DNA of 64,000 bases from Pedobacter faecalis (GCF_030182585.1 NZ_JARXOW010000001.1:1488001-1552000); one strand, 5' to 3'. Counted from the stretch's first letter, positions 1-10,147 are shown. Notes: a model not told the origin generated them from the sequence alone. A program made the numbers and translations.

Positions 1-1964
1 TCGGCATGAAGGCTGCGACCAAAGCGAATGTACGAACCACGCAAGCTGCCCGTACAAGTTTAAAGCAGGCCTTGAAGGTATCGTTTACCGGCGGTGCTGT
101 AATGGGACTTGGTGTAGCAGGACTGGCTATTTTTGGTTTGGGAGGTCTGTTTATTGTATTCCTGAACATTTTCGATGTTGTTGAAGCAAACAGCACGCAA
201 ATGAAGACCGCTATTGAGGTGCTGACCGGCTTTTCACTTGGCGCAGAGTCGATAGCCTTGTTTGCCCGTGTGGGTGGTGGTATATACACCAAAGCCGCTG
301 ATGTGGGTGCCGATCTGGTGGGTAAGGTGGAAGCTGGTATCCCGGAAGACGATGTGAGAAACCCTGCGACCATTGCTGACAATGTGGGTGATAACGTAGG
401 TGACGTGGCAGGTATGGGTGCCGATCTCTTCGGATCTTATGTGGCAACTATACTGGCGACGATGGTTTTGGGACAGGAAATTCAGGTAACTGACGATTAC
501 AATGGCATGTCGCCCGTTTTATTGCCAATGGTTATCTGCGGGCTCGGCATTATCTTTTCGATCATAGGTACATGGTTCGTCCGCATCAAGGGTGAGGATT
601 CCAATGTTCAGAATGCATTGAACCTGGGCAACTGGGGTTCTATAGTCATTACGGCTATTGCTTCGTTTTTTGTTGTGAAAGGGATGTTACCTGAACAGCT
701 TCACTTACGCGGTGTGGATTTTTCAAGTCTGGATGTGTTTTATTCCATTATCGTCGGTTTGGTTGTAGGCACGCTGATGAGTATTATCACGGAATATTAC
801 ACCGCGATGGGTAAAGGACCTGTGAATTCTATCATTCAGCAGTCGGGCACGGGGCATGCTACGAATATTATCGGAGGCTTGTCTGTGGGTATGAAATCTA
901 CCGTGGCCCCTATCCTGGTGCTTGCGGGGGGAATAATTCTTTCCTATGCTTTTGCCGGACTTTACGGAGTGGCTATTGCAGCCGCTGGTATGATGGCCAC
1001 TACGGCTATGCAGTTGGCGATTGATGCGTTCGGACCGATTGCCGATAACGCAGGCGGAATTGCAGAGATGAGCCAACTTCCTCCTGAGGTGCGCGAGCGC
1101 ACCGATAATCTGGATGCGGTTGGCAATACCACTGCTGCAACAGGAAAGGGCTTTGCAATCGCCTCGGCAGCACTTACATCCCTGGCATTGTTTGCCGCTT
1201 TTGTCGGTGTTGCGGGGATATCGGCCATCGATATTTATAAAGCACCGGTGCTGGCGGGCTTGTTTGTCGGCGCTATGATACCGTTTATATTCTCCGCATT
1301 ATGCATTGCAGCCGTGGGTAAAGCCGCTATGGATATGGTTAGGGAGGTTCGCAGACAGTTTCGTGATATCCCCGGTATTATGGAGTACAAAGCTAAACCG
1401 GAATATGAAAAATGCGTCGCCATATCGACTAATGCTTCTATCCGTGAGATGATGCTGCCGGGCGCTATCGCGATCCTGGTTCCGATTATCGTGGGATTCG
1501 GTTTCAAAGGTGTATTCCCGGAAGTAAGTTCGGCAGAAATTCTGGGCGGACTTTTAGCCGGAGTTACCGTATCGGGCGTATTGATGGGGATTTTCCAGAG
1601 CAATGCTGGCGGTGCATGGGATAACGCAAAAAAATCGTTCGAAAAGGGTGTTGAAATTAATGGGGAGATGCACTTCAAAAAATCTGAACCACATAAAGCT
1701 TCCGTAACGGGCGACACTGTTGGTGATCCTTTTAAAGATACTTCTGGACCTTCAATGAATATCCTGATCAAACTTATGTCGATTGTCTCCCTGGTTATTG
1801 CACCTTATATTGCTGTATCTGCGAGTGAGCGGCTATCTATGCAAGCTCCAGTGATGCAACTTGAAAAAAGCATGCATTCGATGCAAAAACAGCTAGAAAA
1901 ACAAATGGATTCGTTAGAAAGAGCTGTACAAGCTTCGTTGCCGGACGAAACGGACGCTCAATAG
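1..1964 (+). CDS. hppA: Membrane-bound K+-dependent pyrophosphatase (ion pump), 5' end cut off
   Basis: Integral membrane pyrophosphatase that hydrolyses PPi and pumps Na+ and/or H+ across the inner membrane. The reading frame is open to the window edge, so the first roughly 100 residues of a family near 750 aa are missing. The substrate-site signature [11 protein letters not shown] lies about 31 codons upstream of base 400, followed by the acidic stretch [21 protein letters not shown]. At bases 1122-1151 the signature [10 protein letters not shown] carries Ala where K+-independent enzymes have Lys, which in this family marks K+ dependence; many such enzymes pump Na+. At least 14 hydrophobic segments are present. 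The C-terminus ends in a Met/Gln/Lys-rich tail. A strong terminator follows, so the gene closes its transcript. Family assignment is firm; the pumped ion is inference. Confidence 0.96.
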   Translation, partial: GMKAATKANVRTTQAARTSLKQALKVSFTGGAVMGLGVAGLAIFGLGGLFIVFLNIFDVVEANSTQMKTAIEVLTGFSLGAESIALFARVGGGIYTKAADVGADLVGKVEAGIPEDDVRNPATIADNVGDNVGDVAGMGADLFGSYVATILATMVLGQEIQVTDDYNGMSPVLLPMVICGLGIIFSIIGTWFVRIKGEDSNVQNALNLGNWGSIVITAIASFFVVKGMLPEQLHLRGVDFSSLDVFYSIIVGLVVGTLMSIITEYYTAMGKGPVNSIIQQSGTGHATNIIGGLSVGMKSTVAPILVLAGGIILSYAFAGLYGVAIAAAGMMATTAMQLAIDAFGPIADNAGGIAEMSQLPPEVRERTDNLDAVGNTTAATGKGFAIASAALTSLALFAAFVGVAGISAIDIYKAPVLAGLFVGAMIPFIFSALCIAAVGKAAMDMVREVRRQFRDIPGIMEYKAKPEYEKCVAISTNASIREMMLPGAIAILVPIIVGFGFKGVFPEVSSAEILGGLLAGVTVSGVLMGIFQSNAGGAWDNAKKSFEKGVEINGEMHFKKSEPHKASVTGDTVGDPFKDTSGPSMNILIKLMSIVSLVIAPYIAVSASERLSMQAPVMQLEKSMHSMQKQLEKQMDSLERAVQASLPDETDAQ

Positions 1965-1981
1965 CGATAGTTTAAGAAAAC

Positions 1982-2015
1982 AAAGGGGGTTTTGAGACAA
2001 AATCCCCTTTATTTT
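1982..2015 (+). terminator. Intrinsic terminator of hppA
   Basis: Hairpin with arms 1982-1994 and 1998-2010 (12 Watson-Crick pairs, one G-T), loop AGA, followed by ATTTTT. It lies 18 bases after the hppA stop. Confidence 0.85.
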
Positions 2016-2030
2016 TAAACAGATTTTATT

Positions 2031-2038
2031 TACGTTTG
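2031..2038 (+). promoter_or_regulatory. Promoter -7 element of the APC permease
   Basis: TACGTTTG matches the Bacteroidota consensus TAnnTTTG. It lies 37 bases before the permease start and downstream of the hppA terminator. No clear TTG -33 box is visible; the upstream stretch is T-rich. Confidence 0.6.
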
Positions 2039-2075
2039 AAACTTTATTCATTAACAAACTAGACAAACCTAAAAT

Positions 2076-3590
2076 ATGAGTTTATTTAAGAAAAAACCCA
2101 TGCATCTGCTGCTTGCGGAAGCAGACGAGACGAGCAAGGGTTTGAAACGTACCTTAAGTGCGGGTGCTTTGGTGGCCTTGGGTATTGGGGCGATTATTGG
2201 TGCCGGCTTATTTGTACGCACCGCGGCCGCTGCGGCACAAAACGCGGGTCCTTCAGTTACGATTGGTTTTGTGATCGCTGCAATAGGCTGCGCGCTTGCC
2301 GGCTTATGCTATGCGGAACTGTCTTCATCTATCCCAATTTCGGGAAGTGCCTATACCTACACCTACGCCACCATGGGCGAGATTATGGCTTGGGTAATTG
2401 GCTGGGACCTTGTGCTTGAGTACGCTGTTGGGGCAGCTACTGTAGGTATTGCCTGGAGCGAATACTTAAATAAACTGCTGGTAGAGGTATTGCACGTTGC
2501 ACCCATACCTTATGAATGGTGCCATTCGCCGTTGCAGACCTCCCTTGACGGCACATCGGGTATTATGAACCTCCCGGCGCTATTTATCGTGACATTGCTG
2601 AGCTTCCTGCTGATTAAAGGAACATCTGAATCTGCCTTCGTAAACGGGCTGATCGTGATTACCAAGGTGAGCATCGTGATATTGATCATCGTTTTAGGCT
2701 GGGGTTTTGTGAATGCGGCAAATCATACGCCTTATATCCCGCCTGCTGGTGAGTACGTTGACAGTGCCGGTATCAGTCACTCTTTTGGCGGCATCATGGG
2801 TATTCTTGGAGCGGCAGGAACAGTGTTCTTCGCCTTTATCGGTTTTGACGCGGTGAGTACTGCTGCTCAGGAGACAAAGAATCCAAAGACTGCTATGCCG
2901 ATAGGTATCTTGGGCTCTCTTGCTGTATGTACATTGCTTTATATCCTGTTTGCTCATGTCCTTACAGGGATCGCACCAGTCGAGTTCTTTAGAACAAAAG
3001 GTGGTGAAGCATCCGTAGTAGCGGCGATAAGCGAATACATGACCGGTTACGGCTGGCTTGCGCAACTGGTAACAGTAGCGATACTTGCCGGGTTTTCTTC
3101 AGTTATCCTTGTTATGCTCCTCGGGCAGAGCCGGGTATTTTATTCAATGAGCCGTGATGGTTTGCTGCCAAAGATATTCAGCGACCTTCACAGTAAATAT
3201 AAAACCCCGTACAAAGCAAACCTCTTTATATTGATCCTGGTGGGGCTTTTCGCTGCTTTTGTACCAGGCGATGTAGTTGGCGATATGACGAGCATTGGTA
3301 CCTTGTTTGCGTTTATGCTGGTATGCGTAGCGGTGATCATTTTAAGGAAAACTGATCCTGATTTGCCACGCCAGTTTAAGACGCCATGGGTACCCGTAAT
3401 TCCTATACTAGGCGTTCTGGTGTGTGGTGCAATGATATTTGGCCTTGGGTGGACCAACTGGTTAAGACTTTTCGGATGGCTTGCTCTGGGCTTTGTGATT
3501 TATTTTGGTTACAGCCGCAAGCACTCTGTGCTAAATAATACAGGTAAAACGGTAATACCTAAAGACCCACCTGCGCCGAAACTGGATTAA
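2076..3590 (+). CDS. APC-family amino acid permease (cationic amino acid transporter type)
   Basis: Inner-membrane amino acid/proton symporter or exchanger of the APC superfamily, CAT-like subgroup. The 504-residue length and about 12 hydrophobic segments are normal for the family. The unwound-helix signature GIGAIIGAGLF is at residues 36-46, followed by a conserved YAELSSSIPISGSAYTY segment in helix 2-3. A cytoplasmic N-terminus rich in Lys and Glu precedes the first helix. The gene stands alone between two terminators with its own promoter. A second, larger member of the family lies at 27589-29532. Substrate cannot be read from the sequence; basic or small neutral amino acids are the usual cargo. 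Confidence 0.9.
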   Translation: MSLFKKKPMHLLLAEADETSKGLKRTLSAGALVALGIGAIIGAGLFVRTAAAAAQNAGPSVTIGFVIAAIGCALAGLCYAELSSSIPISGSAYTYTYATMGEIMAWVIGWDLVLEYAVGAATVGIAWSEYLNKLLVEVLHVAPIPYEWCHSPLQTSLDGTSGIMNLPALFIVTLLSFLLIKGTSESAFVNGLIVITKVSIVILIIVLGWGFVNAANHTPYIPPAGEYVDSAGISHSFGGIMGILGAAGTVFFAFIGFDAVSTAAQETKNPKTAMPIGILGSLAVCTLLYILFAHVLTGIAPVEFFRTKGGEASVVAAISEYMTGYGWLAQLVTVAILAGFSSVILVMLLGQSRVFYSMSRDGLLPKIFSDLHSKYKTPYKANLFILILVGLFAAFVPGDVVGDMTSIGTLFAFMLVCVAVIILRKTDPDLPRQFKTPWVPVIPILGVLVCGAMIFGLGWTNWLRLFGWLALGFVIYFGYSRKHSVLNNTGKTVIPKDPPAPKLD

Positions 3591-3612
3591 TCGGGATAAG
3601 GGCGAAAAAATT

Positions 3613-3647
3613 AAAGCCGTTTTTCAATTTGAAAAGCGGCTTTTTTT
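3613..3647 (+). terminator. Intrinsic terminator of the APC permease
   Basis: Long hairpin: the arm AAAGCCG-T-TTTTCAA at 3613-3627 pairs with TTGAAAA-G-CGGCTTT ending at 3643 (one T-G pair), followed by a run of T to 3647. Confidence 0.88.
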
Positions 3648-3673
3648 ATCTGCAATACAATATCCTAAATGGT

Positions 3674-3681
3674 TATATTTA
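3674..3681 (+). promoter_or_regulatory. Possible -7 element of the MarC gene
   Basis: TATATTTA differs from TAnnTTTG only in the last base and lies 18 bases before the MarC start codon. Weak call. Confidence 0.3.
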
Positions 3682-3699
3682 CTCACTATATGCCGACAT

Positions 3700-4269
3700 A
3701 TGAATTTTAGTTTTAGTCAGATATTATCTACTTCAATGATCCTCTTTGCTATCATTGATATATTGGGCTCCATCCCTGTGGTTATTGAACTTAGGAAAAA
3801 AGCGGGGCATATACAGTCTGAGAAGGCGGCCATAGTGGCAACGATATTAATGATCATCTTCTTGTTTGCGGGCGAATCGTTACTTAAAGTGATTGGGCTT
3901 GACGTGGCTTCATTTGCGATTGCCGGTTCATTTGTCATCTTCTTTATTGCGATGGAAATGGTATTAGGTCTTACCATCTTCAAGGAAGGCGACGCACCTG
4001 AAACAGTATCTATTGTTCCTCTGGCCTTCCCTTTAATTGCCGGGGCAGGAACCATGACTACCCTGCTTTCACTTAAGACAGAGTATGCGACTCAAAACAT
4101 CATTGTCGGAATTGTAGTAAATATGCTTTTTGTGTATTTTGTTCTTAAGAATACAAACCGTATTGAGCGGCTGCTTGGAAAATCTGGTTTGAACGTACTC
4201 AGAAAGGCCTTTGGCATCATACTGCTTGCCATAGCGATCAAACTGTTCAGGAATAACACCGGCCTGTAA
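3700..4269 (+). CDS. MarC-family integral membrane protein
   Basis: Small polytopic inner-membrane protein of the MarC/UPF0056 family; the physiological function of the family is unsettled. The 189 residues contain six hydrophobic segments, and the first half shows the typical FAIIDILGSIPVV start followed by a basic cytoplasmic loop. The central PLAFPLIAGAGTMTTLL segment is a family hallmark. It starts 52 bases after the permease terminator and is transcribed alone. Its stop codon directly abuts the stop of the convergent RNA methyltransferase gene, with no terminator between them. Function beyond family membership is unknown. Confidence 0.88.
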   Translation: MNFSFSQILSTSMILFAIIDILGSIPVVIELRKKAGHIQSEKAAIVATILMIIFLFAGESLLKVIGLDVASFAIAGSFVIFFIAMEMVLGLTIFKEGDAPETVSIVPLAFPLIAGAGTMTTLLSLKTEYATQNIIVGIVVNMLFVYFVLKNTNRIERLLGKSGLNVLRKAFGIILLAIAIKLFRNNTGL

Positions 4270-5439
4270 CTATGCCTCGGTTTTGATCAGTCGGGCAACA
4301 AACATGGTATCGGCTTTGTGGTCATAGCCTTTAATGACTTCTGCCTTTTCAAGGGAAAGCGGAAGGTTTTCAGTGAGCCACTTTACTGAAGTTTCATTTT
4401 CCTGCATGAATGCAGAACACGTGATATAAATCAACGGGGCGCCCGCTTTGAGGTATTTACAAACGTTGGTCGCGATCGCCCTTTGCAGCGCTGCAAATGC
4501 CTCGATCTTATTGGCATCGAAGTAATGGAGCATTTCGGGTGTACGCCCCCATGTTCCGGAGCCTGAACACGGCGCATCCAGGATGATCCCGTCAAATTCG
4601 TAATGATGCAGAACCTGCTCGTTATTTTGCAGGAGATCAAGTACCTTTTTCTGATACGTTTTGATACCTGCGGCGCGAAAGCGTTCTTCCAGGTTGTCAA
4701 GACTACTGGAACGCAGGTCGCTTACCAGTAATTGAACGGTAGGTTCTGAATCGTGCAGAAGAAGCGATTTGCCCCCCGATGCCGCACAGCAGTCCCACCA
4801 GTATTCCCACTTGCCAGGTTCGAAATATTTGCCCGTTTCCTGAGAAGATAAATCCTGCACCTCGAAGAGCGCCTGATCCGTCAATATCTGCTCTAGCTTG
4901 GTACCATTTGGCAACGCCACTGTCGTTTCAGATAGCTCCCGGAAGGGCACCTCGTGTGCTAATAGTTCGTTGAGCACCTGTGGCATGTAGCTACGTTTAA
5001 CGCGTATGAAAAGATCAGGCTGTATAAAATGCGACGCCGCAAAAGCCGCTCGATCCACACCGGCACTTAAGTGTTCCTGAAAACGGAAGACGTCTTGCAG
5101 ATTGAAATCCGGGAAGGTTTCAGTGAGCAGATTGAACTTATCATGGAGAGCAGACTTCATTTGGTCGACGTAAAAAGGCAGCTCGCTTTCAACGATCAGA
5201 CTGGGTGTGTCATTGCACAGAAAATCGGCGACAGCCAGCCTTAGATTTTGACTTCGTGTGGCCAAGGCATTACCCAATCTAAAATAGCTGTAAATATAGC
5301 GTGTGGCCCAACGTCTGTCGGAAGAGCCCATTTGCTTATTTTGCTTGTAATAACCGAAGAGAAAGCGATGCAAAGGGATGTCGCCCTGGTAGCGTTCTAA
5401 AATCTGCTGAAATGCCCGTAACTGGTGGTGGATTTTCAT
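4270..5439 (-). CDS. RsmB/NOP2/Sun-family RNA cytosine-5 methyltransferase
   Basis: SAM-dependent RNA m5C methyltransferase of the RsmB/RsmF/Sun family, probably acting on 16S rRNA. The N-terminal 200 residues form the accessory RNA-binding region and the rest the Rossmann domain. Motif I reads WDCCAASGGKS near residue 215; the family usually has AP rather than AS. Motif IV, DAPCSGSGTWGRTPE (about 285-300), and motif VI, TCSAFMQEN (about 338), supply the two cysteines of the double-cysteine mechanism, both present. The start overlaps the preceding lipoprotein gene by 4 nt (ATGA), so it is the last gene of the dCMP deaminase-guaA operon. The length of 389 aa is slightly shorter than RsmB. RsmB, RsmF or an RNA target other than rRNA cannot be separated here. 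Confidence 0.87.
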   Translation of the reverse strand: MKIHHQLRAFQQILERYQGDIPLHRFLFGYYKQNKQMGSSDRRWATRYIYSYFRLGNALATRSQNLRLAVADFLCNDTPSLIVESELPFYVDQMKSALHDKFNLLTETFPDFNLQDVFRFQEHLSAGVDRAAFAASHFIQPDLFIRVKRSYMPQVLNELLAHEVPFRELSETTVALPNGTKLEQILTDQALFEVQDLSSQETGKYFEPGKWEYWWDCCAASGGKSLLLHDSEPTVQLLVSDLRSSSLDNLEERFRAAGIKTYQKKVLDLLQNNEQVLHHYEFDGIILDAPCSGSGTWGRTPEMLHYFDANKIEAFAALQRAIATNVCKYLKAGAPLIYITCSAFMQENETSVKWLTENLPLSLEKAEVIKGYDHKADTMFVARLIKTEA

Positions 5440-6668
5440 TCAAGCTCGCTTAACTGGTAGTTCTGATACCGTAAAAGCATCAGGCTTGTATTCATATATC
5501 CGAGTGCTTCATCAAGGTCAAATACGAACCGGTTGTGCAGTCCGGTATATTTTTCCGCAGACAAATGTTTTGCATAGTCGGTGCCGTATTTAGACAGCAT
5601 CTTCCCAAAATAGAACCCGATGTCAAAACCTTTAAAAGCGAATTCATCTGGCTCAAACTGGTAAAGGGCACGATACTTCTTCACAAACTGGTTAACCCTC
5701 GGATCGGTGTAGTTGACCCGGTAAGATGAAGTAACAGCCGTGCGCAGGAGCTGGAGCTTATCGACAGTATAGTTCTGTTTAACCCAATCGGGATGCCCAT
5801 ACAAGTCGACGTTGAGCCCGACATTTTTCATTTTTACAAGCTTGTCGATTGTTGGAGCGACGAAGTCGCGTGCTGAAGAACTGACAATAACGACATATTT
5901 TTTTTGCTTGATGAGCTTGGTTTCCATGGTGAATACCGAAGCGTACTCCTGAAAAGAAAACTTACTACCTTTTGATAGGAAAAGCATCCTAAGCGGCGTA
6001 GCCATAATCTCGTCGTCAGGATCCTTCCGGCTAATCAATACCACAACCGTATTTGCCGGATCATACCGCTTAACGATATAATTGACGATTTTGGCTGCGT
6101 GCTGATCTATGTTGTTCACAATGGAAATCAGGTTAGGGTTGTTGAACTCTGCCGGGTGCGTTGCCGCCAGCGGATTGACGATAGGAATGCCCCTGTCTAC
6201 GCTGTAGTTCTTTAGATGCCTAAGCCCATCGGGAAACACCGGTCCGACGATCAGATTCGCAGACCTTAACTGACCCGTGGTGATCAAGCGTTCAAGCTGG
6301 GCCTGACTGTCGCCCGTGTCATGTACATTCAGCGTGAAATTAAGCCCAGACGAGGCTGCTGAGTCGACCCCAAGTTTGAATCCCTGGTAAAAGTCGATAG
6401 CCATGGCAGATCTATCGACATCTGCTTTGGTAGCCGTACGAAGATTCACAGATTCAAGCCTGAAAGGTACCAGCAAGGCGATCTTTGCCTGCGTAAACTT
6501 CTCTACTGGTTTAGCTTCAATTACCTTTTTTTGCGCGCCAACCTGTGCCGGTTTATTTTCTGCCTGCTGAACTTTCGGTGAACACGCAGATATTAATAGG
6601 CACAATAAAACAAGAAACTGATATCTATTCCCACTCAATAGTAGCAGGTGGCTTTGAACTGATGTCAT
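5436..6668 (-). CDS. Lipoprotein with type 1 periplasmic-binding fold
   Basis: Predicted outer- or inner-membrane lipoprotein. The N-terminus has a hydrophobic stretch ending in a lipobox LISAC. The body (residues about 55-400) resembles a type 1 periplasmic-binding protein, as in Leu/Ile/Val-binding proteins and LpoA: an opening IALLVPF strand, then [12 protein letters not shown] and [10 protein letters not shown] segments. No ABC permease or ATPase lies nearby. Related Bacteroidota proteins often carry LysM repeats in front; none are present here. It may therefore bind a ligand or regulate a peptidoglycan synthase rather than import a solute; this is inference. The ATG start overlaps the end of guaA by 44 nt. 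An in-frame TTG at 6638 would shorten the overlap to 14 nt and leave a compact signal peptide, so the true start is uncertain. Confidence 0.72.
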   Translation of the reverse strand: MTSVQSHLLLLSGNRYQFLVLLCLLISACSPKVQQAENKPAQVGAQKKVIEAKPVEKFTQAKIALLVPFRLESVNLRTATKADVDRSAMAIDFYQGFKLGVDSAASSGLNFTLNVHDTGDSQAQLERLITTGQLRSANLIVGPVFPDGLRHLKNYSVDRGIPIVNPLAATHPAEFNNPNLISIVNNIDQHAAKIVNYIVKRYDPANTVVVLISRKDPDDEIMATPLRMLFLSKGSKFSFQEYASVFTMETKLIKQKKYVVIVSSSARDFVAPTIDKLVKMKNVGLNVDLYGHPDWVKQNYTVDKLQLLRTAVTSSYRVNYTDPRVNQFVKKYRALYQFEPDEFAFKGFDIGFYFGKMLSKYGTDYAKHLSAEKYTGLHNRFVFDLDEALGYMNTSLMLLRYQNYQLSELE

Positions 6669-8160
6669 ACACTACGCGATTGATTCCCTTTACCTTATTA
6701 ATAATCTCATTAGAGATCTTTGCGAGTACGTTATAAGGAAGATGGCACCAGTCGGCCGTCATGCCATCTACAGACTCGACGGCACGCAGGCAAATGACAT
6801 TTTCGTAAGTGCGCTCGTCGCCCATCACACCCACGGATTGAACCGGCAGGAAGATGGCCCCCGCCTGCCAAACGTTGTCATATAGTCCGGCTTCTTTCAG
6901 ATTATTGATGTAAATGGCGTCAGCCTCTTGCAGAATGGCTACTTTCTCAGCTGTTACTTCGCCCAATATTCTAATGGCCAGGCCCGGACCAGGGAAAGGA
7001 TGACGTCCAATGATAAAGTCTTCCAATCCTAACGAACGTCCTACCCTTCTGACTTCGTCTTTGAAGAGTGTATTTAGGGGTTCTACCACCTTGAGTTTCA
7101 TGAAATCAGGTAAGCCACCCACGTTGTGATGCGACTTGATCGTTGCAGATGGACCTTTAACAGAGACCGACTCAATTACATCCGGATAGATGGTTCCCTG
7201 CGCCAGCCAAATCACGTCTTTAACAAGGTGAGCCTCGTCATCAAATACCTCGATGAATACCCGGCCGATAGCCTTGCGCTTTAATTCGGGATCTTTAACG
7301 CCGGCAAGCTGCCCCAAGAAACGCTCTTTAGCGTCGACACCTTTAATGTTCAATCCAAGATGCTTGTATTGTTCTAAAACCGCTTCATATTCGCCCTTAC
7401 GGAGCAAACCGTTGTCGACGAAAATACAATGCAGGTTTTTACCGATCGCTTTGTGCAACAGGATAGCCGCCACACTGGAGTCTACCCCTCCAGACAATGC
7501 GAGCACTACCTTATCATCGCCCAGTTTCTGACGAAGTGATGCAATGGTTGTTTCCACGAATGCATCTGCTGTCCACTCCTGCTTACATCCGCAGATGTCG
7601 ACAAGGAAATTTTGCAGAAGCTGCCTTCCATCTGTACTATGTGTAACTTCAGGGTGGAACTGTATGGCATAGGTATCGGAATCTTTGACCTGGTATGCTG
7701 CAACTCTTACACTGCTTGTGCTGGCGATCAGCTCAAAGTTATCAGGCACCTTGGTGATGGTGTCGCCGTGAGACATCCAAACCTGCGACTCTGCAGGGAT
7801 ATTCTTGAAGAGTTTGTTTTCTGATGCAATATAGTTTAAATGTGCACGACCATATTCCCTGGTTGATGAAGGCTGAACCTCGCCTCCGGAATGCTGAGCG
7901 ATGTATTGCGCACCGTAACAAACGGCCAATACCGGAAACTTTTTATGGAACATTTCCAGACTGATCTGAGGTGCATCTTCCTGTCTTACCGAATATGGGC
8001 TACCGGACAGGATGACACCTTTAACATCGGCACCTATCTCTGGAACATTGTTGAATGGATGAATTTCGCAATAAACATTTAACTCGCGTACTCTCCTGGC
8101 TATTAACTGTGTATATTGGGAACCAAAATCGAGAATGATGATTTTTTCTAGCATGGCCAA
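6625..8160 (-). CDS. guaA: GMP synthase (glutamine-hydrolysing)
   Basis: Converts XMP to GMP with ATP and glutamine, the last step of guanine nucleotide synthesis. The 511 residues show both domains. The class I glutamine amidotransferase has nucleophile Cys81 in AVCYGAQ and His169/Glu171 in HPEVTHS. The ATP pyrophosphatase has the PP-loop SGGVDSSV at 223-230. The C-terminal dimerisation domain ends in the family-typical [10 protein letters not shown] second ATG two codons downstream (8154) is an equally good start. It lies 2 bases after the dCMP deaminase stop, so the two nucleotide genes are co-transcribed. Confidence 0.98.
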   Translation of the reverse strand: MAMLEKIIILDFGSQYTQLIARRVRELNVYCEIHPFNNVPEIGADVKGVILSGSPYSVRQEDAPQISLEMFHKKFPVLAVCYGAQYIAQHSGGEVQPSSTREYGRAHLNYIASENKLFKNIPAESQVWMSHGDTITKVPDNFELIASTSSVRVAAYQVKDSDTYAIQFHPEVTHSTDGRQLLQNFLVDICGCKQEWTADAFVETTIASLRQKLGDDKVVLALSGGVDSSVAAILLHKAIGKNLHCIFVDNGLLRKGEYEAVLEQYKHLGLNIKGVDAKERFLGQLAGVKDPELKRKAIGRVFIEVFDDEAHLVKDVIWLAQGTIYPDVIESVSVKGPSATIKSHHNVGGLPDFMKLKVVEPLNTLFKDEVRRVGRSLGLEDFIIGRHPFPGPGLAIRILGEVTAEKVAILQEADAIYINNLKEAGLYDNVWQAGAIFLPVQSVGVMGDERTYENVICLRAVESVDGMTADWCHLPYNVLAKISNEIINKVKGINRVVYDISSKPPATIEWE

Positions 8161-8162
8161 AG

Positions 8163-8618
8163 TTAAGAAAATTTAATGACCTCGACGCCGAACCGCTCTA
8201 AAAAATCCACGCCTTCATCGCTTGGGAGCCCTTTATATTCTGCATAGGAATCCCGATAAAACACGGTTTTTATCCCGGAGGATAAAATTAACCTGGCACA
8301 GGCGATGCAGGGCGACAGTGTGGTGTATAGAGTTGACCCTGATATTTTTGAACCGTTTTTAACCGCATACAAAATGGCATTCTCTTCGGCATGAAGGGCC
8401 AGCGAGCAACTGCCTCTGGAATCACGCGCACAGCCTGTTTGAGGCCACTCTTCATCGCAATTGTGCGTACCGGCAGGAGGTCCGTTATAACCGATTGATA
8501 TGATCCTGGTATCTTTTGCTAGTACGGCACCCACGTGGGCACGAACGCAATGTGAACGTAAGGCCAGCTCGGAGGCCAGGTTCATAAAAATATGATTGAA
8601 ACTGGGTTTTTCTGTCAT
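8163..8618 (-). CDS. dCMP deaminase family protein (ComEB-like)
   Basis: Zinc-dependent deaminase of 151 aa, probably converting dCMP to dUMP for thymidylate synthesis. The zinc site is complete: HAEENAI at 76-82 gives the His ligand and the catalytic Glu, and SPCIACA supplies Cys104 and Cys107. The extra N-terminal Cys/His-containing loop (GTHNCDEEW...GCARD) is typical of dCMP deaminases and separates it from cytidine and tRNA adenosine deaminases. It is the first gene of an operon with guaA. Its start is only 9 bases beyond the U-tract of the upstream MFS gene's terminator, so the promoter must overlap that region or expression depends on read-through. Confidence 0.9.
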   Translation of the reverse strand: MTEKPSFNHIFMNLASELALRSHCVRAHVGAVLAKDTRIISIGYNGPPAGTHNCDEEWPQTGCARDSRGSCSLALHAEENAILYAVKNGSKISGSTLYTTLSPCIACARLILSSGIKTVFYRDSYAEYKGLPSDEGVDFLERFGVEVIKFS

Positions 8619-8627
8619 TCTATAATT

Positions 8628-8660
8628 AAAAAAGCCCCGGAACGGTAAAATTCCAGGGCT
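8628..8660 (-). terminator. Intrinsic terminator of the sugar transporter gene
   Basis: On the minus strand, arms AGCCC-T-GGAA (8660-8651) and TTCC-G-GGGCT (8642-8633) with one mismatch enclose an 8-base loop and are followed by TTTTT. It ends just before the dCMP deaminase start. Confidence 0.82.
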
Positions 8661-8678
8661 AATATATATGATTAAAAA

Positions 8679-10115
8679 TTAATGTCCGCCTGAAACCTTC
8701 TTGTCAAAACTGATACCCTGGCTACGCAGGATACCACTGACTTTCCATGCATAAAACGCCAGGTATGCGAAACAGAGTATACCCACTATATAGCTGTACT
8801 GCAGCCCTGTAAACTCGGATACGTACCCTTGTATATAACTCACGATACCTCCACCCATGATCATCATGATCAGGAAGCTGCTTCCCTGGCTGGTGTGCTT
8901 ACCTAAGCCGCTTACCGCCAGCGTAAATATACACGGCCAAAGGGTACTGCAAAATAAACCGACACTCGTGATTGCGTAGACGCTGACCATACCGGTGGTA
9001 AACATACCTATTAGCAGCGCCGCGATCCCTACAAATGAGAATATTAAGAGCATCCTTGCAGGACTTCCTTTACTGGCTGTATCGGCAATGATCAGTATAA
9101 GGATTATCGCAGCGTAGATATAAAAGGGTGCCAGATCATGATTTGCGATGGCATTGACTCCAAGGAAGATGCAAAATGCCAGATATGGAGCTACGAAACG
9201 AAGTACTTTTTGTATATTGACTTTGTCGGTAAACGCCTCTACTGCACCTGTCCATCTACCAATCATCATACTGGCCCAATAGAGTGAAATATACGGTGCA
9301 ATGTCACTTATCTCGAAACCAAGTTCCCGCTCCATATAAGCAGGAAGATTACTAGCGGTAGATACTTCAACGCCCACGTATACAAAGATTGCGATCATCC
9401 CGAGTACCAACTGTGGGTATTTAAGCGCAGATCCTTTGATTGACGATGCGTCTTCGATGGTGCTTTCTACAAGTGGCGGGCGATCGGGAAGCGGTGACAA
9501 TTTTAAGAAGATAGCAACCGCTATAAAGGCAGCGCCCAGTATAAGGTAAGGTACTTTTACGCTTTCGATACTGATTGAGCTCGTAGCATTTGTGCTGGCC
9601 CCGAAAATTGCGAAGCTTACAATTAGCGGACCTATCGTAGTACCAAAGTTGTTGATACCGCCGGCAAGCGTCAGACGTTGAGAACCGGTAGAGATAGGAC
9701 CCAGCGCAATAGCCAATGGGTTAGCAACGGTCTGCTGAAGCGAAAAGCCGAGGGCCACGATAAACAGTCCTGAGAGCATCAAAGGGAATGAACCCGTATT
9801 CGCGGCCGGATAAAACAGGAGTGTTCCTACTGCAGAAATTACCAGCCCGAGGGCTAATGAGTTTTTGTAACCGATGGTGTTAACGATATCTTTTTTAATA
9901 AGTATAGATATTCCCGCATAGATTAATGAACCCACTGTATAAGCGATATAAAAGGCCAGGGAAACCCATTGGCTTTGACTTTGGGTTAGATCAAAAGCTT
10001 TCTGAAATACGGGTATCAGGATATCGTTACTAGCTGCAACGAAGCCCCAAAAAAAGAAAACCGTGACCAAAGGAATAAACTGGCCCCACTTTGTTTGTAA
10101 ATTTTCTGCACTCAT
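8679..10115 (-). CDS. Sugar MFS transporter (FucP/GluP, FHS family)
   Basis: Major facilitator of the fucose/glucose-galactose:H+ symporter family, in the inner membrane, 478 aa with about 12 helices. The N-terminus PLVTVFFFWGFVAASNDIL is the diagnostic opening of FHS-family permeases, followed by SLAFYIAYTVGSL in helix 2. The central cytoplasmic loop (about residues 215-235) is short and acidic. It is monocistronic, bounded by its own terminator, and divergent from the LysE gene. No sugar catabolic genes are adjacent, so the sugar cannot be assigned; fucose, glucose, galactose or an N-acetylhexosamine are options. Confidence 0.88.
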   Translation of the reverse strand: MSAENLQTKWGQFIPLVTVFFFWGFVAASNDILIPVFQKAFDLTQSQSQWVSLAFYIAYTVGSLIYAGISILIKKDIVNTIGYKNSLALGLVISAVGTLLFYPAANTGSFPLMLSGLFIVALGFSLQQTVANPLAIALGPISTGSQRLTLAGGINNFGTTIGPLIVSFAIFGASTNATSSISIESVKVPYLILGAAFIAVAIFLKLSPLPDRPPLVESTIEDASSIKGSALKYPQLVLGMIAIFVYVGVEVSTASNLPAYMERELGFEISDIAPYISLYWASMMIGRWTGAVEAFTDKVNIQKVLRFVAPYLAFCIFLGVNAIANHDLAPFYIYAAIILILIIADTASKGSPARMLLIFSFVGIAALLIGMFTTGMVSVYAITSVGLFCSTLWPCIFTLAVSGLGKHTSQGSSFLIMMIMGGGIVSYIQGYVSEFTGLQYSYIVGILCFAYLAFYAWKVSGILRSQGISFDKKVSGGH

Positions 10116-10139
10116 GTTTAGATTGGTTATTTAAAAGGC

Positions 10140-10147
10140 TAAACTTA
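10140..10147 (-). promoter_or_regulatory. Possible -7 element of the sugar transporter gene
   Basis: On the minus strand TAAGTTTA, one base from TAnnTTTG, lies 24 bases before the start codon. Weak call. Confidence 0.3.

Noticed and set aside
1235..1771. 178-codon open frame on the minus strand across hppA
   Set aside because: It lies wholly inside the conserved hppA frame and encodes a low-complexity Ile/Pro/Thr/Ser-rich product with no domain; a codon-bias shadow.
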